A stretch of DNA of 32,175 nucleotides, from contig JAUIEW010000026.1 in NCBI GenBank assembly GCA_030429365.1, forward strand, positions 1 through 32,175, written 5' to 3'. The stretch comes from Phycisphaerae bacterium. GTDB lineage: Bacteria > Planctomycetota > Phycisphaerae > UBA1845. Shown one piece after another: positions 16,901-22,855 of this stretch. The notes beneath the pieces are model-generated. The model was given only the letters and a program-made list of their open reading frames with translations. It was not told the DNA's origin and did not search any database. The first letter of the stretch is position 1, and the number at the start of each line of letters is the position of its first letter. The position numbers and the translations under genes are program-made.

Positions 16901-17125
16901 CAAGCCACCGACCGCGCCCACCGCATCGGTCAGACCCGCCGCGTCCAGGTGCACAAATTCGTCTGCATGGGGACGATTGAAGATCGCATCGACAAGATGT
17001 TGACCGAGAAGGTGTCGCTGGCCGACCGGATCGTGGGATCGGGCGACGATTGGATCACCGGTCTGTCGAACGAAGATCTGCACGCACACCTGATGCTGTC
17101 GCGCGAAATCATCGCCGAGATATAG
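13979..17125 (+). CDS. SNF2-family DEAD/DEAH-like ATPase with bacterial SNF2-associated N-terminal region (HelZ-like)
   Basis: A 1048-residue double-stranded-DNA translocase of the bacterial HelZ type. The start [18 protein letters not shown] aligns with the LHG-W opening that I recall for this family, which favours the ATG at 13979; the ATG at 13970 is an alternative. Residues 1 to about 550 are the family-specific N-terminal region. The SNF2 ATPase follows: [18 protein letters not shown], Walker [12 protein letters not shown] (about residue 600), Walker B DEAQ (with Gln in place of His), [17 protein letters not shown], then lobe 2 with [38 protein letters not shown] and [17 protein letters not shown]. 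All helicase motifs look intact. In several genera HelZ is encoded with a SWIM zinc-finger partner; none is visible here. Its physiological role (repair, recombination or defence) cannot be told from the window. Confidence 0.9.
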   Translation: [1048 protein letters not shown]

Positions 17126-17132
17126 TCGAGAT

Positions 17133-17216
17133 AGAACTGTGCCATTGCTCTGTGAGCAGTGCTGGAAGTTGAGAGCGATCGCGCACATTCACTGCTCACA
17201 GAACAGTGGCACTTCT
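17133..17216. repeat. Inverted pair of palindromic repeats between convergent genes
   Basis: GTGCCATTGCTCTGTGAGCAGTG at 17139-17161 is the reverse complement, with two changes, of 17190-17212. The match continues outward with AGAA after a 2-base bulge. Each arm is itself a hairpin: CATTGCTC-TGT-GAGCAGTG on the left and CACTGCTC-ACA-GAACAGTG on the right. No T-run follows on either strand, so although it lies between the convergent helicase and deaminase genes, it looks more like a dispersed REP-type doublet than a terminator. It could still act as a bidirectional transcription barrier. Confidence 0.65.
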
Positions 17217-17238
17217 GTTGCAAATTCCACGACACCCT

Positions 17239-18615
17239 TTATCGAAACTGCTTCGCGACGATTTGGTTGAGATCGAGCGCCAGCTTGCGTTCGTCCTGCA
17301 TGGTCAGTCGGCCTTCATTGACGACGACTTGGCCGTTGACGTACACGCGATCCGCCCGCCCCACATGGCATAGCATCAACGCCGCAAGCGGGTCTTGTGC
17401 AACCGCGCCGGCTAGTGCGATGTCATCGGTGCGATACATCGCCATGTCGGCAGCGAATCCGGGTGCAATTCGCCCCAGTGTCTTGCGTCCCAGTAGCTGA
17501 GCGCCGCCAATCGTCGCGATTCGAAAGGCGTCGGCAGTCGTCATGACCGCGGCTCCCCCACCGACGCGTTGCAGCAGCATCGCCTGACGCGCTTCGGCGA
17601 GCACATGCCCGCCGTCGTTGCTGCTCGAACCGTCCACCCCCAAGCCGACGCGCACGCCTTCACGGAGCAACTGCGGAATCGCCGGCACGCCGCTGCCCAA
17701 GCGCATGTTCGAGCAGGGGCAATGCGCGACCCCTGTCTTCGTTTTCGCCAGCAGTTTGATATCGTCATTCGACAGATGCACGCAGTGGGCAAGGTACACA
17801 TCGTCACCCAGCCAATCGCACTCGGCGAGATAGTCGATCGGTCGTTTGCCGAATCGTTCGAGGCAGTATCGCTCTTCGTCCAAAGTCTCTGCCGCATGCG
17901 TGTGCAACAACACACCGCGCTCGCGGGCGAAGACGGCTGTCTCACGAAGCAACTCGGGACTGATGCTAAATGGCGAGCAGGGCGCAAGGTCGACGCGCAC
18001 CATCGACATCGGATCGGCATCGTGAAACGAATCCACCGCACGGGCGCAGTCGGCTAATATCTCCTGCTCATCCTGCACGCAATCGTCTGGAGGTAACCCG
18101 CCATTCGACTGCCCGACGCTCATGCTACCGCGACAAACATGAATACGCATACCAAGACTGTTTGCGGCTTCCAAAACGCTTTCGACGCGGACGTCGGTGT
18201 TCTGCGGGAAGATGTAAAAGTGATCGCTCGTGGTGGTGCAACCCGAAAGTAATAGCTCGCCAATGCTGACCTGAGCCGCGAGTTTGACGGTGTCATGCGA
18301 AAGGTTGCGCCAGCGCGTGTAGAGTTCGGTCAGCCAGTCGAACAATTCGGCGTTTTGCACGCAGGCCAACCCGCGGGTGAGACTCTGATAAAGGTGGTGG
18401 TGCGTGTTGATGAGCCCGGGAATTACCACGTGGTGCGAACCGTCGAACCGTTCGATGTCGCTACGGCTGGCAAGCTCCCGTTCGACGTCGTTGGTAGGTC
18501 CAACTCGCGTGATCACGTTGGCTTCGAGGATGATGCTGTGATTTTTGAGAACGACGGGATCGTTGTCGACGCAGGTGACGATGGTCGTATCAAATATGTG
18601 CTGGGTCGTGGTCAT
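17239..18615 (-). CDS. 8-oxoguanine deaminase (amidohydrolase superfamily)
   Basis: Zinc-dependent cytoplasmic hydrolase that deaminates 8-oxoguanine to urate, clearing oxidised purine. Metal ligands: NTHHHLYQSLTRG (HxH), HTHAAET, AHCVHLSNDD and GVDGSSSNDGGH (Asp). The segments LLLSGCTTTSDHFYIFP, RGSMSVGQSNGGLPPDD and GVAHCPCSNMRLGSG are, as I recall them, close to characterised 8-oxoguanine deaminases and set it apart from TrzA/AtzB and guanine deaminase. The start is set at the ATG at 18615, giving about 458 residues beginning MTTTQHIF; the ORF-track start at 18678 adds 21 residues that reach into a REP-like repeat. SD is weak (GGCGG). It is monocistronic, convergent with the helicase gene. 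Confidence 0.85.
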   Translation of the reverse strand: MTTTQHIFDTTIVTCVDNDPVVLKNHSIILEANVITRVGPTNDVERELASRSDIERFDGSHHVVIPGLINTHHHLYQSLTRGLACVQNAELFDWLTELYTRWRNLSHDTVKLAAQVSIGELLLSGCTTTSDHFYIFPQNTDVRVESVLEAANSLGMRIHVCRGSMSVGQSNGGLPPDDCVQDEQEILADCARAVDSFHDADPMSMVRVDLAPCSPFSISPELLRETAVFARERGVLLHTHAAETLDEERYCLERFGKRPIDYLAECDWLGDDVYLAHCVHLSNDDIKLLAKTKTGVAHCPCSNMRLGSGVPAIPQLLREGVRVGLGVDGSSSNDGGHVLAEARQAMLLQRVGGGAAVMTTADAFRIATIGGAQLLGRKTLGRIAPGFAADMAMYRTDDIALAGAVAQDPLAALMLCHVGRADRVYVNGQVVVNEGRLTMQDERKLALDLNQIVAKQFR

Positions 18616-18668
18616 GATACCGCCAGCGTAACGCCTCAACGCCGCCAGCGATAGTTCACCGCAGACAA

Positions 18669-18853
18669 GGTGGCCCATCTCCTTTTGGAGATGGGGGAGG
18701 CGATGATTCGTGCTTTTCTTGGTTCTTTAGCTTGGCATAGAGTTCCGGATGCAACAACGCCCCTGCCTGCAATCGATCATCGGTTTCACAAGCGTATCGC
18801 GGCGATTTGGAATTGATCATCGACTCCCCCATGTTCGGAGAACATGGGCCACC
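18669..18853. repeat. REP-like inverted doublet (BIME/MITE-like element)
   Basis: Left unit on the plus strand: GGTGG then CCCATCTCC-TTTT-GGAGATGGG then GGAGGCGATGAT. Right unit on the minus strand: GGTGG then CCCATGTTC-TCC-GAACATGGG then GGAGTCGATGAT. The flanks and outer stem are the same, while the inner stem bases differ in a compensating way (CTCC/GGAG against GTTC/GAAC), so pairing is conserved rather than sequence. A GTGG head followed by a stem-loop, in two inverted copies about 145 bases apart, is the organisation of REP sequences mobilised by RAYT (Y1) transposases. No such transposase is in the window. The element touches the upstream end of the deaminase gene. Confidence 0.7.
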
Positions 18854-18885
18854 CATTTGGGCGCGGTGGATGGGCGCGCAAAAAA

Positions 18886-19105
18886 CGGGTCTCGATCACC
18901 AGGGAAGGGTGGCGAACGAGACCCGAACGGTGGTGGAGGGGTGTGGTGGTCAACGACGGAGGCCGTCGAGACCCTCCACCAACCTGATGAAATCTTTGGG
19001 TCAAGCCGTCGGCTTGGGGAGGAGCGCGATCAATTCGGGCACAACACACCCAAGTAGCTCAAGATCATCCCCACGACTGAGCAAACCGATCGACAAATTC
19101 CAAGC
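18886..19105. repeat. Run of five hairpins next to the REP-like doublet
   Basis: In order: CGGGTCTCG/CGAGACCCG (18886-18894 with 18917-18925, inner CACC/GGTG); GGTGGAGGG/CCCTCCACC (18932-18940 with 18972-18980) enclosing CGACGG-AGG-CCGTCG (18954-18968); CAAGCCG-T-CGGCTTG (19002-19016); and a CAAGC/GCTTG hairpin near 19100. Nested stems of this strength in about 220 bases suggest a structured RNA or a further part of the mobile-element cluster. I see no promoter or T-run that fixes a transcribed strand. Confidence 0.5.
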
Positions 19106-19637
19106 CTGAGCTTGCCCCTTGGATTCCATACTCTCTTAAATTCAATTCCCCTGCGCCAAAGCGCGAGGGACCCACGACATGCGCACACCATGCGCGCATG
19201 AAAAGCCCAAACCACCCCTAACGCAGCGCAATGCCACGTTTCGGCACATGGCACAGCACCAAGACAGCACATGCAATCCGCGCAACATCGGCGCGTGAAG
19301 ACACGTACCCTCTCCGCAAGGGCGCACTTTCAATGACAAGTTGTGGGTAGAAGAATCAGAGAGACCAAAATCGAGGGCGGGCGGATGAAGATTCAAATAT
19401 TATGGTATCGGTACGACTTAGGTATTTTTGGATGAATGGCTGACTAGCATGGTTATGGATATTTGCTCGCCCCAATAACTGCCGGTTCTCTATGATCCAT
19501 CCTTACCGAAGGAAACAGTACCACAGATCGCCATTTTGTCAATGTTTTTTCGGGCTTGTGAGCACTTTCACACCTACTGATTTGTTCGCAAATCGAAATC
19601 AATTGGACGCATATGTCGCAATCAGAATGCGTGAATG

Positions 19638-21140
19638 CTACGGTTGCCAGGTTTGGGCGATGTTGATGGCCGTCAGCAGGCTCTCGGCTTTGTGGAGCGT
19701 CTCGCGGTATTCCGATGACGGATCGGATTCCTCAACGATGCCAGCTCCCACCTGTGCGAAGACTTTCAACTTGCCGTCCGGGGCTTGGGTGATGACGAGC
19801 GTGCGCAGCGCGATGCACGTATCCATGTTGCCAGCGAAGTCGATGTAACCGACGGCTCCCCCGTACGGACCGCGGCGCGTCTTTTCCAATTCGTCGATGA
19901 TTTCCATCGCCCGAATCTTCGGCGCACCACTCACCGTGCCCACGGGAAGTACCGATCGCAGCGCATCGAACGCCGTCTTGCCATCGTCGAGTCGGCCCGC
20001 GAGGTTCGTGCAAATGTGCATGACGTGGGCATAGCGCTCGACATTCATCAACTCTTCGACCTTGACGGTGGTCGGCTTGCAGACGCGGCCGAGATCGTTT
20101 CGCCCCAGATCCACGAGCATGACATGCTCCGCCCGCTCCTTGGGATCGGCGAGCAGTTCGCGTTCGAAACCGAGGTCTTCGATCTCGTTGCGCCCCCGGG
20201 GCCGCGTGCCAGCCAGCGGTCGGTTGGTCACGACGCCATCTTCAACGCGGCAGAGAATTTCCGGCGATGCGCCGACGAGAATCGTCTGCGGCGTTTTGAG
20301 GTAGAACATAAACGGCGAAGGATTGACGGCTCGCAGGGCCCGGTAGATGTCAAACGGTGACGCAGTCGTTTCCACCGATAGCCGCTGCGAAACAACAGTC
20401 TGGAAGATATCGCCCGCCCGGATGTACTCTTTGCAGCGATCGACGATCGATTCGAACTCTTCCTTTTTGAAGGTGCTCTCATACGCCAACGGACTCTGCG
20501 GTTTCGACATTGGCGTGAGCGTCGTCGGTTTTTCTTCGCCGAGCGTTTTGATCACCTGGGCGATTCGACTTTCCGCATCGCGATAAGCCGCATCGACACC
20601 GTCGCGTTTCGGATACGCGAGTGCGACAATTTTGATCAGCTTTTGCACGTGATCGAAAATGACCAGCGTGTCGTAGATACAAAAATGAACGTCGGGCAGA
20701 TCGCGGTCGTCTTTCGGTGGGTTCGGCAGGTTTTCGTAATAGCGGATCACGTCGTAGCCGGCATAGCCGACAGCACCTCCGATGAACCTGGGCAGTTCCG
20801 GCAGGCGCGCGACCGAGAACCCGGAGATGATCTCCTGCAACTTGGCCAGCGGATCGTCGATCGTGCAGGTCTCGGTGCCTTCGGATGAAACATAGGTCAC
20901 ATCGTTGCGCGTCGCCCGGAACTGGGCGGCAGGCTTGGTTGCGAGGAAGGAATATCGGGCGATTTTTTCACCGCCGACCACGCTCTCGAAGAGAAAGGCG
21001 TGTTCTTCATTCTCAGCCAGCCGGGCGAACGCGGATACGGGCGTCAATTGGTCGCTGAGAATGCGACAATAGACGGGCACCATGTCCGCGGACTTGGCCA
21101 GCGCCTCGAATTCAGGCAAAGATGGACTGAGTTCAACCAT
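19638..21140 (-). CDS. trpE: Anthranilate synthase component I
   Basis: Chorismate-utilising enzyme that makes anthranilate, the first committed step of tryptophan synthesis, with ammonia supplied by TrpG. Signs: LESVVGGEKIARYSF-type N-terminal segment (here FLFESVVGGEKIARYSFL, part of the tryptophan feedback pocket), FIGGAVGYAGYDVIRYYE, then the catalytic domain with GDIFQTVVSQRLS, PSPFMFYLKTPQTILVGASPEILCR, RPLAGTRPRGR, ELLADPKERAEHVMLVDLGRNDLGRV, PVGTVSGAPKIRAMEIIDELE and RRGPYGGAVGYIDFAGNMD. About 500 residues from the ATG at 21140; 21158 is an equally possible start, and the track's GTG at 21239 adds a 27-residue low-complexity tail. No SD is clear at any of them. No trpG or other trp gene is adjacent, so the pathway is split. 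A tiny lipoprotein gene lies just upstream. Confidence 0.93.
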   Translation of the reverse strand: MVELSPSLPEFEALAKSADMVPVYCRILSDQLTPVSAFARLAENEEHAFLFESVVGGEKIARYSFLATKPAAQFRATRNDVTYVSSEGTETCTIDDPLAKLQEIISGFSVARLPELPRFIGGAVGYAGYDVIRYYENLPNPPKDDRDLPDVHFCIYDTLVIFDHVQKLIKIVALAYPKRDGVDAAYRDAESRIAQVIKTLGEEKPTTLTPMSKPQSPLAYESTFKKEEFESIVDRCKEYIRAGDIFQTVVSQRLSVETTASPFDIYRALRAVNPSPFMFYLKTPQTILVGASPEILCRVEDGVVTNRPLAGTRPRGRNEIEDLGFERELLADPKERAEHVMLVDLGRNDLGRVCKPTTVKVEELMNVERYAHVMHICTNLAGRLDDGKTAFDALRSVLPVGTVSGAPKIRAMEIIDELEKTRRGPYGGAVGYIDFAGNMDTCIALRTLVITQAPDGKLKVFAQVGAGIVEESDPSSEYRETLHKAESLLTAINIAQTWQP

Positions 21141-21288
21141 GAATTGAATGCTAGCCATCGGGCAGGCGATGGTCAAGCTGGCGTTTGGACCCAGCCCGGG
21201 CGTGTTATCGGGCCCACCCGGCTGATTGTCGAGTGTCACGATGTGTCACTTTGTGCCTGCGAACTCGGGCGACGCGGCGACATTGAAT

Positions 21289-21558
21289 TCATCGGCGGTG
21301 ATTGATGTCGATGTCGACGCCCGGTGCATCAACGAAGACGCCATCGTCGCTGACCTCGACGAAGCCATTTGGAAAGTCAAGGAACACGCCGTCATCGGTG
21401 ACCGCAAGCGCCCCACCGACAAAGTCCACAAACGCTCCGGCTGACGAGAACTCGCCGCGCAGGACCGGAAGGTGCAGCGTACCGTGGCAACCGCTGAACA
21501 ACGTTCCGCCCGCAAGCATCCACATTCCCAGCTTCTTCGTATAAAGTTTGCCAGTCAT
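21289..21558 (-). CDS. Small lipoprotein with DDGVF repeats, unknown function
   Basis: An 89-residue product. The ATG at 21558 has GGAGG 6 bases upstream, a strong site; the ORF-track start at 21609 lacks one. The N-terminus is basic (MTGKLYTKKLG), followed by a short hydrophobic run and a lipobox ending LFSGC, so the mature protein would be lipidated on Cys. The mature part, about 65 residues, is hydrophobic/acidic with a duplicated pattern: VTDDGVFLDFPNGF and VSDDGVFVDAPGV, suggesting short beta-hairpin repeats. It is 50-150 bases ahead of trpE on the same strand and divergent from the PTPS-family gene. I recognise no family. The strong RBS and lipobox argue that it is real. Confidence 0.6.
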   Translation of the reverse strand: MTGKLYTKKLGMWMLAGGTLFSGCHGTLHLPVLRGEFSSAGAFVDFVGGALAVTDDGVFLDFPNGFVEVSDDGVFVDAPGVDIDINHRR

Positions 21559-21723
21559 CACGCGCCTCCATCGGGGGTTGGGGTTACCGCCGATTGTATG
21601 GACCGCCAAATGTCCATGCGACGATCGCCCTACCGTTTTTGGCCTCCAACTGTTTTCGGGATCCGGAATCGGGTATCTTCCTTCAAACGAACTTGATTAC
21701 CAATTCCAAAGAAAGGTCACGCT

Positions 21724-22095
21724 TTGTTTGAAGCATCAGTTGAAGCAACGTTCAGTGCTGCTCATCAGGTTCATTTGCCAGATGGTTCGCTCGAACCCAT
21801 TCACGGGCACGATTGGCATGTCACCGCGACGTTCGCGAGCGAGCAGTTGGACGCGTGCGGGTTCGTGGTCGATTTCATCGCGGCTGAACGTTGTTTGGCC
21901 AAGGTGGTCGAACGCCTCCACCACACCAGCCTCAACGAATGCGAGTTGTTCAGCGGTAAGAATCCGACGGCAGAGATTGTCGCCCAGACCATTTTCGATC
22001 ACTTGGCATTGGACGAATCCATCAGCCCCGCACTTCGGCGCGTCCGCGTCACGGAAGCCCCCGGCTGCTCTGCGACTTACATACTGAATCGCTAA
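21724..22095 (+). CDS. 6-pyruvoyl-tetrahydropterin synthase / QueD family protein, PTPS-III-like
   Basis: A 123-residue T-fold enzyme acting on dihydroneopterin triphosphate. The start is TTG with GAAAGG 7 bases upstream. The zinc ligands are His14 (FSAAH), His27 and His29 (HGH); HHTSLNE (about 66-72) and Glu111 in VTEAPG complete the active-site pattern. QueD and PTPS need a Cys four residues before the HGH; here that position is Leu and the next is Glu24, giving EPIHGH. An ExxHGH motif without the Cys defines PTPS-III, which cleaves the side chain to give 6-hydroxymethyl-dihydropterin and bypasses FolB in folate synthesis. So the usual queD annotation may be wrong. It is divergent from the small lipoprotein gene, and no queuosine or folate gene is adjacent. 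Confidence 0.82.
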   Translation: MFEASVEATFSAAHQVHLPDGSLEPIHGHDWHVTATFASEQLDACGFVVDFIAAERCLAKVVERLHHTSLNECELFSGKNPTAEIVAQTIFDHLALDESISPALRRVRVTEAPGCSATYILNR

Positions 22096-22225
22096 CGGAC
22101 TGGTGGCACTGCATCTATTCCCAAGCGCTGCCAGTACTGTTCAACTCGATTTGAACCAGCCGCCTTGCTCCAATCCGGTCGATGCACCCTGAAAGCTCCA
22201 AGAAGGGTCCAGCGATTGTTTCTGA

Positions 22226-22254
22226 TTGACGATGTTAAACCAGTGAAATAGACT
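22226..22254 (+). promoter_or_regulatory. Sigma-70-type promoter of mcsA-mcsB
   Basis: TTGACG at 22226-22231 (5 of 6) and TAGACT at 22249-22254 (4 of 6) are separated by 17 bases. Transcription would start near 22261, about 58 bases before the preferred mcsA ATG. I saw no inverted repeat here resembling a CtsR operator, but did not have a matrix to test it. Confidence 0.62.
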
Positions 22255-22318
22255 TTTTGAGGCATGGAGCCCGATTCGGGCTGGTTATGCGGTATTGGGC
22301 CTCAGGACCTACAAACCC

Positions 22319-22855
22319 ATGGGTATTCTCTGTCAGTGCTGCAATCAAGCCAACGCGACCGTCCACCTCACGGACATCCAAGCTGGCGGCGAACCAGTCG
22401 AGCGCCATTATTGCGAGGCGTGCGCGGCTCAGGAGGGCATCACCATGAAGCCCCACGAGCCAATCAACACCATGATTGAGAAGTTCGTCAAGATGGTGCC
22501 GGCGATGCGTGATGCGGCTCAGCTGACCTGCCCGAATTGCGGGATCAGTTTTGGCGAGTTTCGAGCCCAGGGACTGTTGGGTTGCCCCGAGGACTATACG
22601 GAGTTTGGCGAGTTGCTGATGCCCTTAATCCGCCGGGCCCACGACGATTGCGATGTCCATCGCGGTAAACGTCCGGGACAGACCAACGACGTCGGAAAGC
22701 TTCGCGTGCAGATCCGAAGTCTCGAGCGCCAACTGGAGGATGCGATCGCCGAGGAGGCATTTGAAGATGCCGCCCGCTTGCGCGATCAACTCAACACGCT
22801 TCGGTCTAGTTATGATGCTTCCAAGCAAAATGATGCGTCGGAGGATGGGGCATGA
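22319..22855 (+). CDS. mcsA: McsA-like zinc-finger protein, activator of the protein-arginine kinase
   Basis: A 178-residue protein beginning MGILCQCCNQANATVHLTDIQ. It has Cys pairs CQCC, CEAC and CPNC, plus Cys in GLLGCPED and DDCDVH, consistent with the zinc-binding modules of McsA. The C-terminal UvrB/UvrC motif is LERQLEDAIAEEAFEDAARLRDQLNTLR (about residues 137-164). In Firmicutes McsA binds and activates McsB, so that damaged proteins are phosphorylated on arginine for ClpCP. The start is moved 8 codons in from the ORF-track TTG to the ATG at 22319, where the conserved Cys region begins; only a distant AGGA is seen. The stop overlaps mcsB in an ATGA arrangement. No ctsR or clpC is adjacent. 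Confidence 0.85.
   Translation: MGILCQCCNQANATVHLTDIQAGGEPVERHYCEACAAQEGITMKPHEPINTMIEKFVKMVPAMRDAAQLTCPNCGISFGEFRAQGLLGCPEDYTEFGELLMPLIRRAHDDCDVHRGKRPGQTNDVGKLRVQIRSLERQLEDAIAEEAFEDAARLRDQLNTLRSSYDASKQNDASEDGA

Larger units (their letters stand above)
18616..19637. other. 1 kb region without a convincing gene; repeats and hairpin-rich DNA
   Basis: Lies between the 5' end of the deaminase gene and the 3' end of trpE. Small ORFs occur on both strands (18656-18856, 18749-19057, 18786-19049, 19142-19396, 19492-19848), but they overlap the repeats, lack SD sites and have unlike-protein composition. Visible content: a REP-like doublet (18669-18853), a run of hairpins (18886-19105), further hairpins at about 19147-19310 (for example CCCTGCGC-CAAA-GCGCGAGGG and CATGCGC/GCGCATG), and an AT-richer stretch at 19380-19637 where I see no feature. 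I could not match it to tmRNA, RNase P RNA, SRP RNA or 6S RNA. Confidence 0.55.

Noticed and set aside
18656-18856. 66-residue minus-strand ORF
   Set aside because: Its two ends are the arms of the REP-like doublet and it has no SD; it is best explained as chance coding across the repeat, or as a degraded element.
18932-18981. CTCCACCA-ending stem resembling a tRNA or tmRNA acceptor end
   Set aside because: No T-arm (GTTCGA) precedes the CCA-like end and no matching D-arm, anticodon arm or tag reading frame is present.
19030-19396. Two overlapping minus-strand ORFs of 80-84 residues
   Set aside because: Cys/Trp-rich composition unlike a normal protein, no SD, and the stretch is full of hairpins.
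22100-22140. GTGGCACTGC near the end of the PTPS gene, similar to part of the 17133-17216 repeat
   Set aside because: Only about 8-10 bases match and the hairpin needs a bulge; too weak to call a third copy or a terminator.
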